Source: CAYNST01 sp964546435
GTDB taxonomy: Bacteria; Pseudomonadota; Gammaproteobacteria; Pseudomonadales; Cellvibrionaceae
Assembly: GCA_964546435.1 (NCBI GenBank)
Contig: CAZJKJ010000031.1
Span: forward strand, 1 to 38,839
DNA length: 38,839 bases
Direction: 5' to 3'
A program made the translations under genes and the position numbers. Shown here piece after piece: positions 16,699-25,543 of the stretch (positions are counted from its first letter, which is position 1; every line of letters begins with the position of its first letter). A model generated the notes under the pieces. That model worked only from the letters and a program-made list of their open reading frames with translations, was not told where the DNA came from and made no database searches.

Positions 16699-18207
16699 TC
16701 ATTTCGCGCTAAGCATAATGACGTACTCACCGACAACCACGTTGTTGCTGTTATCGAGGCCCTCAACAACCCCAAGGCCCTTGATGGTATCTCCGGCCTT
16801 CACCGCCAACCACTCACCGGAGGGCGTTTGAATCAGATACTTATCATCAAAAATTCCATTGACGATGTAGCCGCTTGCGCGCTGAAGAGTTTTTGATGGC
16901 AGCACCTCTTTATCGAAAACCTTTGTTCGCTCAGGCACCTGAGTCATCATTATGCTCACCGGTTGTGCGCTTTTTGTAATCGTTATCTCCGAAGGCTCCT
17001 CTGGGCGCACAAGCTCCTGTCGGGCAAGATCCGGAAGGCCAGCACCGGGCGCCCCTGGCTGAGCGCTGCTGGACGGCACAGGCTCTCGAGAAAGCTCCGG
17101 CTCGATCAGGATGTCATCTATGTACCAGCCACTACCGATGAGCACGATATGTCCGCTGTCAGCCACCTCGGTAACGTTGCGAGTGCCAATGTTTCGAAGA
17201 TTAACGCTTTCGCCCGCAAACAGAACACTGATGCGATCTCCATCCGAGTGCTTGGCCCGCACAATGGCCATTTTGCCTTCACTTGCCGTGGAGATGACGT
17301 GGGTAAAAGGCACTCGATGACGCCCGGACAGAAGCACCGAGCGCTCATTAAGATCAAGCCGATTGCTGCCGGCACTGAGAAGCGGAGCCTTCATGTTCTG
17401 TATGGCCGCAGGTCGAGCATCATCTTTTGATGCCTTGATTCGCTCAAGATCTTGCGTGAGCTTTCGCACCTGGTTGCTAAGAGCCTGAATATGCGCAACG
17501 TCCTTCGATTGAAGGCTTGTCGAGCGCTGCAGCTCAGCAAGTAAATCAGACTTGAGCTGATTTACATCCAGCGCAGATACCGCCCGCTCCTGGGTGGATC
17601 CGGTATCGGGATCGGCAGACTTCGAAGGCGCAAGGGCCCCGACATTCCCTCCGGCATCGGTCAGCTCGGATTCATTAAGCTGCGCCACGCTCTGTGCGGG
17701 CGCCTCAGGGGCCGGCACAACCTCAAAATCACTCTGGAGCAGATCCGCGGCTACGGTTGCAATCGGGTCGGTGGCAGGCGCCGAATCAGCCGAATCAATT
17801 CTTGCAGTGTTCGCGAGGGCGGCCGGGGGCTGCGAGCCGGAGGATATATTGCCCATCACCGCGGCCGCAACGAGCAATATGCCGCCAACGCCTGAAGCCA
17901 CCAGAATCAGCGCATTTTTATTCTTTGGGTTTGCCTGGTCCTGCCCTCGATTAACTGCGGGCTCGTCCGCCTCATCAAACTCGATCTCCCCGTCATCATC
18001 GGGCAGTTCGTCGCCGGCATCACCGGAAAGATCATCGGCCAGCTCATCTTCAAGATCGGAGTCAAATTCGTCATCCAGTGCGTCGTCAAGCTCATCATCA
18101 AAATCGGACGCGCCATGCTCCTGAGCGAGCTCATCCAATGAGCTGGTCGGTTCATTTTGAGACTCAAGATCATCCAGCTCATCAAGGAAGTCGTTTTCTT
18201 TAGACAT
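16699..18207 (-). CDS. dotF: DotF/IcmG (TraP)-like inner-membrane T4SS protein
   Basis: This 502-residue protein has the DotF plan: an acidic cytoplasmic N-terminus, one transmembrane helix and a periplasmic part. Residues 1-85 are extremely Asp/Glu-rich; the membrane helix is about 99-118 (ALILVASGVGGILLVAAAVM). A Pro/Ala/Ser-rich linker follows, then a coiled coil near 222-270 (QVRKLTQDLERIKASKDD), and a beta-rich C-terminal domain (YIVNGIFDDKYLIQTPSGEW, AVKAGDTIKGLGVVEG). DotF modulates the inner-membrane complex and may help recognise substrates. It follows dotG by 80 bp. The identification relies on topology and gene order; sequence identity to IcmG is likely low. Confidence 0.75.
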   Translation of the reverse strand: MSKENDFLDELDDLESQNEPTSSLDELAQEHGASDFDDELDDALDDEFDSDLEDELADDLSGDAGDELPDDDGEIEFDEADEPAVNRGQDQANPKNKNALILVASGVGGILLVAAAVMGNISSGSQPPAALANTARIDSADSAPATDPIATVAADLLQSDFEVVPAPEAPAQSVAQLNESELTDAGGNVGALAPSKSADPDTGSTQERAVSALDVNQLKSDLLAELQRSTSLQSKDVAHIQALSNQVRKLTQDLERIKASKDDARPAAIQNMKAPLLSAGSNRLDLNERSVLLSGRHRVPFTHVISTASEGKMAIVRAKHSDGDRISVLFAGESVNLRNIGTRNVTEVADSGHIVLIGSGWYIDDILIEPELSREPVPSSSAQPGAPGAGLPDLARQELVRPEEPSEITITKSAQPVSIMMTQVPERTKVFDKEVLPSKTLQRASGYIVNGIFDDKYLIQTPSGEWLAVKAGDTIKGLGVVEGLDNSNNVVVGEYVIMLSAK

Positions 18208-18287
18208 AAGTATAACTCAAAATAAATAAGTGTCACAGTTCATGAGATTAGCACAATTAGCCGGCGCGGACAATAAATACGACATTA

Positions 18288-19871
18288 TTATATGTCCACC
18301 GCGGTCATGAACATAACGATGATCTCTCTGTTTGGGTCTACCCCAACCGTTGGCGGGCGGTCAAAATCACGTTCAAACTTTGGGAGCAGTTTCTGCCCGA
18401 CGCTACCCACCATTACCGCAATCTGATCTTCAAGCTCTGGCAGGCGCTCAATTACGCGCTCCGAGGATCCATCTGCGTATGTTTTCGTGGACGATCCGGT
18501 CATAACTTTCACGTAGCCATCACCTGCCGCAGCAAGGGCGAGCTTGAAGTATCTCTCAAATGCATGCGTGTCCACGCTGTCAGCGAACGCTGGCCGAAGT
18601 GTGTCAGGATTAAGAGCGATTGCGGTTATGTTTTTTGGAACTCCGCCCACGGACATACTGCTGAATTTGATGGTCGCGGACTTCCCTACGCGTCTTGGCT
18701 CACCCAAAAGGACCGCGCCATCAAGCTCGCCGTTACCATAAATCACAGCTCGAACCGGACCGATCTCATCGGTATTGACGCCGATCTGCAAAAAGCCATA
18801 AGCAAGCTCACCTGGATATATTGTCCGCTTCGCGGCCACATCTGGATAGGCCACAGGAGTGGCGAGCTCTTCGTACGCGGATCGCTTAAGACCCCCCGAT
18901 CCAGCGCCAGAGGTGCTCTTAGCGCTCGAGATGGAGCGAAACTGCTCGAGGCGCTCTTGATCTGCCTTTGGCAGCCGATCAGGCGAGCGCACATAGCCCC
19001 TTAAGCTATCACGGTTTGCCGCCACACTTAAGTCGGCTGATTGGCGGGCCGTCCCCGAGGCAGATGCAAGGGTATTGCTGCGATCGCTGGTTTCGCCCCA
19101 CGCCTTGTAGCCGGAGGTCTTCGGCTGATAGCTAAGACCGCCGGCTTCTCCACTACCTGTGGACTCAAGAGCCGCCAGCATCGAGGCGGAGGTAAGTCCC
19201 GGGGTGCTGGCAACCAGGGCCAGTTCGGCACTTAAAAAGGCCTGCTGCGCAGCCTGTCTTGCGGCCAGATCTGCCTGCAGGCGCGCTCGTTCCTCCTCGC
19301 TGAGTCGGCCGACTGTTTTTCGAAGACGCGAAATCTCCTCAGACTCTTTTTGCGCCGCGCGCACTTTCTGGTAATCAAGGCTGCCATCGATTCCGGAGAA
19401 ACCATCAACTCCATCACCGAACGTGCTGCCATCTGAGAGGCCATTTGCCCTAAGTAGCGTATCGAAATAGGCATCTGAGTTCGATGGCGGTGCGCGAAGC
19501 GCTGAGGATGCAAGATCTGGATTATTATGCAAGACATTCACATCGTTACTGAAGTCCAGCCGATCCATGAACCCCCCGCCGCGCACTTTCGCCTGCTGAA
19601 TGTCCTCTTCGCGAGCCTTGTTGATCGTCTCTTTGGCGGGCGAGCCTTCTGGAAGTATGTCTTGTTGCCCGGGCAAAGGTGCGGAAATATCATCCGCCGC
19701 AGGAGCGTTCAGAATCTCGGCCTTTCCCAGCACCTCAGCAGGGGCAGGGCTGCCGGAAGAGAAAAACCGCACAAATGCGACCAGGCTTATGATCGCTATG
19801 AAGCCAGACAGCCCCAGGGCCAGCCGAGCCTTCGGTGGTATATTGTTCTTAATAGCTGAGAGCCCAAACAT
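18288..19871 (-). CDS. dotG: DotG/IcmE (TraO)-like core channel protein
   Basis: DotG spans the envelope as the VirB10-like channel component. This 527-residue protein has a short cytoplasmic N-terminus, a transmembrane helix at about 18-36 (LALGLSGFIAIISLVAFVRFF), a long periplasmic linker, a charged coiled coil around residues 168-225, and a C-terminal VirB10-like domain starting near 340 (YPGELAYGFLQIGVNTDEIGP, then ...DSVDTHAFERYFKLALAAAG... and PPTVGVDPNREIIVMFM). It is near TraO of R64 in length rather than the repeat-extended Legionella DotG. It starts 4 bp after the dotH stop with AGGA upstream. Confidence 0.9.
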   Translation of the reverse strand: MFGLSAIKNNIPPKARLALGLSGFIAIISLVAFVRFFSSGSPAPAEVLGKAEILNAPAADDISAPLPGQQDILPEGSPAKETINKAREEDIQQAKVRGGGFMDRLDFSNDVNVLHNNPDLASSALRAPPSNSDAYFDTLLRANGLSDGSTFGDGVDGFSGIDGSLDYQKVRAAQKESEEISRLRKTVGRLSEEERARLQADLAARQAAQQAFLSAELALVASTPGLTSASMLAALESTGSGEAGGLSYQPKTSGYKAWGETSDRSNTLASASGTARQSADLSVAANRDSLRGYVRSPDRLPKADQERLEQFRSISSAKSTSGAGSGGLKRSAYEELATPVAYPDVAAKRTIYPGELAYGFLQIGVNTDEIGPVRAVIYGNGELDGAVLLGEPRRVGKSATIKFSSMSVGGVPKNITAIALNPDTLRPAFADSVDTHAFERYFKLALAAAGDGYVKVMTGSSTKTYADGSSERVIERLPELEDQIAVMVGSVGQKLLPKFERDFDRPPTVGVDPNREIIVMFMTAVDI

Positions 19872-19875
19872 ACAA

Positions 19876-20994
19876 TTAATCCTGAAAGATGGTGTTGGCT
19901 TGCTTGATTTTTACTTCAAATCCCCGCTCGACAGTGGCGTGCGCCATCTCGCCATTTACAGTGAAGAGCAAGTTGGTAACTGGAGGAAGCTGGTAGACCC
20001 TGTAACCGGTCGGACTGGAGACGTAGGCTTTGAACGGAGGGGAGATCAGATTGGCCTGGGTTCGAATAAAGAGCGCTCCATCCTTATGAAAGACAGTTCC
20101 TGGCACGCCGCGTAAGGCATAGCGCTTTGCACCATCAACCATGTCCCCGTTAAGTATGGCGAGCATATCGGGGCTCGATGCATCGTCCAGCTCCCGGTGC
20201 ATCTGCGGGCTTGCCGATGTTTCTGGGCCGAATTTCGGAATTCGAACGCTCTTTCTCGCATCGACCGTCGATTCGCTTCCGGTGAGGCGAACGACCACCG
20301 GCACGTTCAGGCCTTTCAAATTCACAAGAGCATTGCTCTCGGAGAAGGAGCGCTTGATCTCAAAAACCCCGACATGCGGCTTTCCTTCAATCGGATGCGA
20401 GGTAAAGCTGTTCCCGTCCCCGATAATATCGCCCTCAATCGGCCAGGGGGCGCCGGCCTGATCGAAAAACATGATCGAAGACGAGTACCCTTTGGCCACC
20501 ATTATCTGGATTGGGTTTGGTGCGTCGGTATCGATCTCGATTGTGCTGATCTTAAATTCAACCGAAGCGATAGGCGCGTTAGCCGCCTCGTCCATTTCGC
20601 GGGCAAGCTTTCTAAATAACACAATCTCCTCAGGATTGAGGGGGTACTTCGCCTGCTTGGTCTTCTCAAGGCCATCCTTTCGTTGCTCCGCATCGAGAAT
20701 GGAGCGAATCTCTTTGAGCTGCTGTTGCTCATAAAGATGCTGAAAGAGCGCATTCTCCTTTCCTTTAAGCAGCGCCATATCCGCAGCGCTAAGCTCGCCC
20801 TTAAGTCCGTACTTTTTCAAAAGCACCTGGATGTCATCTGTGGGCATCTGTGCCGGCACCGCATCGATCGGCGCCGCGGCGCTTGTAGAAATGGAGTCGA
20901 GAGTAAGCGATTGCTCAGCGTTGGCGCCGGCCGCAATAGCGGCAGCCACCATGGCAGTGCACCTCAGCAGGCCGATCTTTTTGTGCATCTTCAT
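19876..20994 (-). CDS. dotH: DotH/IcmK (TraN)-like outer-membrane core protein
   Basis: DotH is the outer-membrane ring component that needs DotC and DotD for targeting. The 372-residue protein has a signal peptide (CTAMVAAAIAAGANA), a helical N-terminal domain with LNPEEIVLFRKLARE at about 115-130, and two beta domains (ISTIEIDTDAPNPIQIMVAKGYSS..., APWPIEGDIIGDG..., and a C-terminal VYQLPPVTNLLFTVNGEMAHA). The ITVAPGYVTTIVFFDATGAPWPI-like motif of DotH is recognisable. It overlaps dotI by one base (TAATG) and precedes dotG, the normal I-type order. Confidence 0.92.
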   Translation of the reverse strand: MKMHKKIGLLRCTAMVAAAIAAGANAEQSLTLDSISTSAAAPIDAVPAQMPTDDIQVLLKKYGLKGELSAADMALLKGKENALFQHLYEQQQLKEIRSILDAEQRKDGLEKTKQAKYPLNPEEIVLFRKLAREMDEAANAPIASVEFKISTIEIDTDAPNPIQIMVAKGYSSSIMFFDQAGAPWPIEGDIIGDGNSFTSHPIEGKPHVGVFEIKRSFSESNALVNLKGLNVPVVVRLTGSESTVDARKSVRIPKFGPETSASPQMHRELDDASSPDMLAILNGDMVDGAKRYALRGVPGTVFHKDGALFIRTQANLISPPFKAYVSSPTGYRVYQLPPVTNLLFTVNGEMAHATVERGFEVKIKQANTIFQD

Positions 20995-21698
20995 TACTTA
21001 ATGATCTCCATCACGATTCTCGCAATCCCGACGCCATCAGGGGTTTCTCTTTGGCTGCGCCGAGCTAAGGTGAGTGTAAACAACACGTTGTTGGTAAATA
21101 CCTGAGTTTGATTCCGGTAAGTCAGGATGCCCTTGGCCTCAAGCCGCCACATGTAAGAGTTTGTTGCTGTGGATCGCCCCTTCTTCACTACAAGAGGGGT
21201 ATCTTTAAGTGCTAAGGACACAATAAGCTTGCGATCAAGGACCGCGCTCCAGTTTCCCGTACTTTCAAGCCCGGACAGAAGCTCCGCCCCGCCCGCATCT
21301 GTGTAGGAGTGGGCAATGGCGCGGGCTATGCTTGGGCTTATGTTTGTGTAGTTGAAATCAAACGTATCAATCAAAGCCTTCGCGGTCCATGAGGATATGG
21401 CCGCATCAGACATATTTGGCTCTGCCAGCTTGATGAGGTTTGTCACGGTGTTATCAGGGTTGACAGCAATGTACACATTGTCTGCCTGAGTAGTAATCGC
21501 AGAATACATAACCCCGCACGAGAGCAGCAATGCTCCAACACCGAGCGAGACCAGAAGGATGGAGTTTCGCGCGCTGTCCTTGTAGAACAGCTTTCTGGCA
21601 ACGATAAGCTCCGCAGCGCCAGCCTCTGAGCCTTTAGCTCCAGCCCTAACGGCATCGTCCTGGCGGCGGGGCTTTTTCGTGGTTTTTTTGTTCTGCAT
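20994..21698 (-). CDS. dotI: DotI/IcmL (TraM)-like inner-membrane protein
   Basis: This 234-residue protein has a basic N-terminus (KKTTKKPRR), a single transmembrane helix near 47-68 (ILLVSLGVGALLLSCGVMY) and a periplasmic IcmL-like domain (SDAAISSWTAKALIDTFDFNYTN and a C-terminal LTYRNQTQVFTNNVLFTLTLARR). DotI forms a ring in the inner membrane, in Legionella together with DotJ. It is flanked by a DotJ-like small gene and dotH, in line with the traM/traN order. Confidence 0.9.
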   Translation of the reverse strand: MQNKKTTKKPRRQDDAVRAGAKGSEAGAAELIVARKLFYKDSARNSILLVSLGVGALLLSCGVMYSAITTQADNVYIAVNPDNTVTNLIKLAEPNMSDAAISSWTAKALIDTFDFNYTNISPSIARAIAHSYTDAGGAELLSGLESTGNWSAVLDRKLIVSLALKDTPLVVKKGRSTATNSYMWRLEAKGILTYRNQTQVFTNNVLFTLTLARRSQRETPDGVGIARIVMEIIK

Positions 21699-21710
21699 TT
21701 GAGATCTCGC

Positions 21711-22004
21711 CTATTTAATGCGGGTTACGTTGCCTTGAATGTCTGTCGCAAATGCCTTTTCCTTATCCCGCAGCGCATACGATGCGCCGGCAACGATGAG
21801 CGCCAGCACGGATAAGATGACCAGCAGGCTCTGGAGCTTGCTGAAGAATCGGAAAGCGTCCCGCATTTCCTCATAGGAGCCGGTGTCCACAACGCACTCC
21901 TCCTGGGCTCTTGCCTCGATCGACTCTGCCAGGGAGTTAAACTCCTCTAAAAGCTTGGCATGCTCTCGTTTTTGCAGCTCATTCATACTGGTATTAGAGC
22001 CCAT
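21711..22004 (-). CDS. DotJ/IcmM-like short DotI paralogue
   Basis: This 97-residue protein has a charged, possibly coiled-coil N-terminus, one transmembrane helix near residues 58-77 (LQSLLVILSVLALIVAGASY) and a short tail AFATDIQGNVTRIK. The tail resembles the segment just after the membrane helix of the neighbouring DotI (NVYIAVNPDNTVTNLI), as DotJ/IcmM does relative to DotI in Legionella. It lies 12 bp upstream of dotI and is probably the first gene of the dotJ-dotI-dotH-dotG unit. Starts at 22004 or 21986 are both possible. The paralogy is inferred from a short match, so the assignment is tentative. Confidence 0.55.
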   Translation of the reverse strand: MGSNTSMNELQKREHAKLLEEFNSLAESIEARAQEECVVDTGSYEEMRDAFRFFSKLQSLLVILSVLALIVAGASYALRDKEKAFATDIQGNVTRIK

Positions 22005-22307
22005 AATAAATAATTACTGTAATAATAACACCCGATTGTCAATTCGTCTATCGCCCTCGCAAATAAAGCTTTGTGCCCGTCCGGCATATGAAGGTGCGCC
22101 TGCCCCGAGATCCGTGTGCGGCACCAAAGCCGGCGGTTAGAAGGGGCAGGGACGGCCAGGAGGAATTTGGTGCAACTGCAGCGCGGATGGGTGCGCGTCG
22201 TGAGGCTTGATCGCAGGCAGGGCGTGAGTCTTTTGAGGAAGAAGGCCTGGCAGAGATTGTCTCAGGTCGAAGTGACAGCGAAGCGAAATGCTCGCGCCGC
22301 CCCCGGC
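22005..22307. other. Non-coding gap with possible promoter of the dotJ-G operon
   Basis: No gene is supported here. On the minus strand a perfect TTGACA lies at 22037-22042 about 33 bp before the dotJ-like start, but no good -10 sits at normal spacing (best TAATTA at 22011-22016, 20-nt spacer). The rest is GC-rich sequence with no motif I recognise. Confidence 0.4.
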
Positions 22308-23021
22308 TCATGCGCATAGGCTGATGCAAAAAACTTCGGACCGATCACAAGCCCGGGCGCCCCAATGTGCCTGCGGCGAGGCATCCAGTGCCTCCAGATC
22401 CCTCTCTCGCGCCGGGTCAAGCGGAACGATCGAGATAATCCTTGCCTGCTCTGGTTTAAAGATCTTGTACTCAGCCTCGCATGCGGTAACTCCATTTCCG
22501 CCATGGCAGGCGCCGTCAAAGCCCGCCTGCGCAAGCCACCGGACCCATATCGGGTTATCCAGCACGTGGTAGGCATTAAGGTATAGGCGGTATAGCCCTT
22601 CAGGATTTGTGTTTAGAAAGAGCCTCACATCTGCCGCAGGGTCAATTCCGCTGTAGCTATTCTCATCGACAATATCCAGCCAGTTCTGGGTATCTGCGAC
22701 CTGGTGGGCAGCGCTCAGGGCGATCTGCCTGGCCCGCGCGTGGCCCAAAGCATTCACAAGAAGCCCAATATCTATGAATGGATCGGAGGGGTCGTTGAGA
22801 AGTGGATTGTTGATGGTTATCTCGGCGCGGATAACCCTCGGACAAAGAACCGTGTCACGCGCGTTGTTTGGGGACAGAGCGTAGGTTCTGGCCGCCTCGA
22901 GGCTACCGAAGGAGATACAGCCGAGGCGAGTCTGTAACGGCGCCCCTGGATGCGCCGCGCCGTGCTCCCCGCGAAATGCCGTGGTCTTGATGCTTAAACT
23001 GGTCACTTGCAGCACCTGCAC
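22308..23021 (-). CDS. ADP-ribosyltransferase-like (ART-PolyVal type) protein
   Basis: The 237-residue frame shows the pattern of PARP-like/polyvalent ADP-ribosyltransferase domains: TAFRGEHGA near the start (the NAD-binding Arg position), LGCISFGSLEAARTYAL (Ser/aromatic strand plus the AxxYA helix), RVIRAEITINNPLL, and at the end WLAQAGFDGACHGGNG...CEAEYKIFKPEQARII, the GYDGI...EYxxFdPxQI motif with the catalytic-type Glu. It appears to be a single catalytic domain without a secretion signal. The start is GTG at 23021 or, better placed after AGGTG, GTG at 23006. No partner gene is coupled to it. Fold assignment is by motif memory; the substrate is unknown. Confidence 0.6.
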   Translation of the reverse strand: MQVLQVTSLSIKTTAFRGEHGAAHPGAPLQTRLGCISFGSLEAARTYALSPNNARDTVLCPRVIRAEITINNPLLNDPSDPFIDIGLLVNALGHARARQIALSAAHQVADTQNWLDIVDENSYSGIDPAADVRLFLNTNPEGLYRLYLNAYHVLDNPIWVRWLAQAGFDGACHGGNGVTACEAEYKIFKPEQARIISIVPLDPARERDLEALDASPQAHWGARACDRSEVFCISLCA

Positions 23022-23079
23022 ATAACCGCGAGGCGGTCGTTGCGGCTATAAATTATCAAATAGTATTGCACATATTAAA

Positions 23080-23092
23080 CATGGATGCCATG
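23080..23092. promoter_or_regulatory. Palindrome upstream of the ART-like gene
   Basis: CATGG-ATG-CCATG is a perfect 5-bp-arm inverted repeat located ~60 bp upstream of the ART-like start, next to AT-rich sequence with possible minus-strand -10 hexamers (TACTAT at 23059-23064). It could be an operator; short palindromes also arise by chance. Confidence 0.3.
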
Positions 23093-23141
23093 ACGCTGCC
23101 CTATGGGTAGCGCCATGAGCGAGGCTAAAAGTTGATATCGC

Positions 23142-23858
23142 TCAGGGCGAGAAATCACCGCAATCACCGGCAACTTCCGCTGCAGGAGCGCCGAGTCGCA
23201 ATCTCGCAATCTCGCAGCGCGCTCGGCTGATCACCTGTGATGTTTCGATCAAACGCGCCTGCAGAGCGTTCACCGAAGCGGCTGCCCGAGGCAGAGCCTG
23301 CGCGTACTTTGCGCTATTTGCGCGCGCCCCTGCCGAGAGCGTCTTTGCATGCATGTTTATGACAGCACTAAGTTGCCCCGCGCTGTAAGGCTGGAGGGCA
23401 TGGGCCTGGCGCTGCATGTCGCGGGCAAAACCGGGTCGAGTCATTGATTGGACCAGCGGGTGGCAATCCATCTCCTGCCTGAACTCATCCATCAGCACTG
23501 CCAGAGCCGTCTCCTGATCATCAGCCATCTCAGCATTTGTCTTGCCGCCATTTCGGGCTCGCTCGGTCTGCTCCTGCTTAAGTACGGCCTCGGCTCGGAC
23601 CGCCTCTCTTTGCTCGGCCCGCACCTGGCGCCTTAATCGGCTCTCACCGGCTATCAAGCCTGAATCTCCGGTCTTCTGCAGGCAGTCTATGCCCACAACA
23701 GATATCTTGCCGTCTGAGCTTTGTACAAAGTTTTGATTCTTTATAGTGGTGCCGCAGTGCTCGCACCAATAGATATTGCGACTATCGGCGGGCGCCGAGA
23801 GCGGATGGGCGATGGTGAATGGCGCCTTACCAAGACCGGATAACTCGAATGTGTGCAT
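23142..23858 (-). CDS. Plasmid zinc-ribbon protein, 238 aa
   Basis: From the ATG at 23858 the protein starts MHTFELSGLGKAPFTIAHP and carries a four-cysteine zinc-ribbon-like pattern: WCEHCG (CxxC), about 19 residues, then VGIDCLQK. This FxGLGKAPF...CxxCGTxI...SxDGxxxxVGxDCL arrangement recurs in hypothetical proteins of plasmids and ICEs. The remainder is helical, Gln/Arg/Ala-rich with a probable coiled coil (RRQVRAEQREAVRAEAVLKQ) and no known catalytic motif. A longer frame to 24002 lacks a ribosome site. Function unknown; nucleic-acid or protein binding through the ribbon is a guess. Confidence 0.7.
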   Translation of the reverse strand: MHTFELSGLGKAPFTIAHPLSAPADSRNIYWCEHCGTTIKNQNFVQSSDGKISVVGIDCLQKTGDSGLIAGESRLRRQVRAEQREAVRAEAVLKQEQTERARNGGKTNAEMADDQETALAVLMDEFRQEMDCHPLVQSMTRPGFARDMQRQAHALQPYSAGQLSAVINMHAKTLSAGARANSAKYAQALPRAAASVNALQARLIETSQVISRARCEIARLRLGAPAAEVAGDCGDFSP

Positions 23859-25205
23859 GGGGGTTAACCTTACGAGCATATAAATAATCTTTAAATATAT
23901 CACGCCGAGTGGCTTGAGTGCACGGGCCAGATCACCCTGCTCGCCAGCGCATACAAGAGCCCCAGCACGAGCACTCATCTGGCTCGAGTCCCAGGCCCGC
24001 ATACTGAGGAGCTGATGCCGCGAGCTGCCAAGGTGCGAGCCCTCAGGGGTGAGAGGCCTGGCTCAGACCCTGATGATGGGCGGGCAGGGCGTGTCAGCAT
24101 TTGTATCGATCATCTTCATGGGCGCGTGGCCTTTTGAGCAAAACATCTGTGGCATAGGCTGCGATCCCAGGGCTTAGTATTTTGCATGGCTTCGGCCCGG
24201 ATGCGAAGCTCGGGGCATTCACCTGCGCCTCATCACCAGGCAGGCCGATTCTCTCACTACGGCGCAGTCGCTGCATTGCTCGGTCACTTTGCTGGCCTGC
24301 GGAGAAGCTTTTTGTGTGTCGCAGACGCGCGTTGCGGCGCTAAATTGAGCTCGCAATGGCAATTTGCGGGCAGTGGATGCAATTTTGTCAAATGGGGCCT
24401 GCCAAGTGTAATTGGAGGCTGGGAAATTGCCCCTTGCGGCAGTCAAACTGTCATGTGAAAGGCGAATCGATTGTGGGTGGGTCGCACCCTTGGTGAGCAC
24501 TACCTTATATTTAATTTATAAACTTATATTCACCATAATAATTATAATAGTTATAACACGAAACGAAAATAATTTCAACAATAATAATTAAGAGCCAATT
24601 GGCGAGGCGTTGACGTGGGAACTCATCCAGCACTAGGTTGGTGTGCATTTGAGGGGCAGGAATTAGGCACAGATAGTGGCCAGTCGATCGCTTACCTGAC
24701 ATGCGGACTAGAGTCGGCTCTCGGTGAGCATGGGGGGTGGCGCTGCCGCATCGGACGCAGGGCAGGCTCTGGTCGGTCACACGGTATTAGCGGCGGCTAA
24801 TAATTTTAAAATGCGGCTTATAAAGTTTGTATGCAAACCTGTTGTATATGGCCAAGCCGCTCTACGAGCGGCTTGTTAATTATCCAGTACGTTAACGGAG
24901 CCGGCTGGTTGATTGCGTATTATCTGCAGTGCGTAAAGAATTTATCTTCGAAAGGCCTGTTCTTAATTTGTATAGACGTAAAAAAAGAATAGGTTTGCAG
25001 TAGAAAATTAAAAATAAGCAAGAAAGTCTAAGAAATGGGTTGGCTATAACCAAAGACAAAGCGCATCGCAGGTAAGGAAATTAGAAGAGTTGAGCTAAAA
25101 TCGCAATCGCAAAGCAGGAAGACACAAGGTAAGCCGAGCGGTAAGCGCCGCATTGATCTTCTGCCTTTCGACACTGACAGCCATATAAATATGTGAAAAA
25201 TATAA
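23859..25205. other. 1.3-kb gap without supported genes
   Basis: Short frames here lack ribosome sites and recognisable content. The stretch from 24531 to 24600 is strongly AT-rich. Two plus-strand stem-loops occur: TATTAGC-GGCG-GCTAATA followed by ATTTT (24785-24806), and AAGCCGCTC-TAC-GAGCGGCTT (24854-24874). From ~24900 to 25200 the sequence is A-rich with no motif I can name. Origin of transfer or other cis sites could lie here but I see no nic-like signature. Confidence 0.5.
24854..24874 (+). terminator. Perfect 9-bp stem-loop in the intergenic gap
   Basis: AAGCCGCTC / GAGCGGCTT with a TAC loop, followed by GTTAATTAT on the plus strand. It resembles a terminator stem but the U-tract is poor and no clear gene ends nearby. 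Confidence 0.4.
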
Positions 25206-25234
25206 TTGACGTCAATATGATCAAGAACTATATT
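25206..25234 (+). promoter_or_regulatory. Promoter of the small membrane protein gene
   Basis: TTGACG (25206-25211), a 17-nt spacer and TATATT (25229-25234) on the plus strand. The -35 lies in a perfect palindrome TTGACGTCAA, a possible operator. The next start with a ribosome site is ATG 25272. Confidence 0.6.
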
Positions 25235-25271
25235 GGAAGTGATGAGAATTGTTAGCTCTAGGTGGTTGAAA

Positions 25272-25520
25272 ATGTACTTCTGGATATTGATCTTAGTGTT
25301 TGGCCTTCCGTTTCTCCAGAAATATCTGGGCGAACTGCTGAGCGAGCTTGGTGCTCAGTATGGCTCGTATGCGATCGGTGGTGTTGGGCAGGCCCTGCTC
25401 GTATCTGATCTGTGGGCGGATATACTTTTCTCCCTGCCATTTTGGCTTGTGGTGATCTTCTTCATCCGTCGATACGGCGCAGTGGACGATGAGGGTGCCT
25501 TCTGGGGCGGCAATCAGTAG
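25272..25520 (+). CDS. Small two-helix membrane protein, 82 aa
   Basis: The protein starts MYFWILILVFGLPFLQ, giving a first membrane helix at residues 1-18, a loop with GELLSELGAQYGSYAIGG, a second helix near 50-66 (ILFSLPFWLVVIFFIRR), and a short acidic C-terminus. The ATG at 25272 is chosen because AGGTGG lies 6 nt upstream and it follows the promoter at a normal leader length; upstream in-frame TTG/ATG codons lie in or at the promoter. A terminator follows. It is a monocistronic gene; I do not recognise the family. Confidence 0.6.
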   Translation: MYFWILILVFGLPFLQKYLGELLSELGAQYGSYAIGGVGQALLVSDLWADILFSLPFWLVVIFFIRRYGAVDDEGAFWGGNQ

Positions 25521-25543
25521 TGGTGATTTTTTGCTAAGACCAA

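Noticed and set aside
18208..18287. Promoter directly before dotF
   Set aside because: A TATACT lies one base before the start codon and cannot serve a leadered transcript; the TTGTCC/TAATCT alternative is too weak to list.
22048..22329. 93-aa minus-strand frame downstream of the ART-like gene
   Set aside because: Composition is Arg/Ser/Pro-rich as expected for a non-coding GC-rich frame; no ribosome site.
23142..24002. Longer start (24002) for the zinc-ribbon protein
   Set aside because: The extra N-terminus has no ribosome site and no family-like sequence; the typical MxxFxGLGKAPF start is at 23858.
24511..24780. 89-aa minus-strand frame with a CxxC and a tail rich in Ile/Tyr/Asn
   Set aside because: It uses a GTG start without a ribosome site and ends in low-complexity AT-derived sequence; no family is recognisable.
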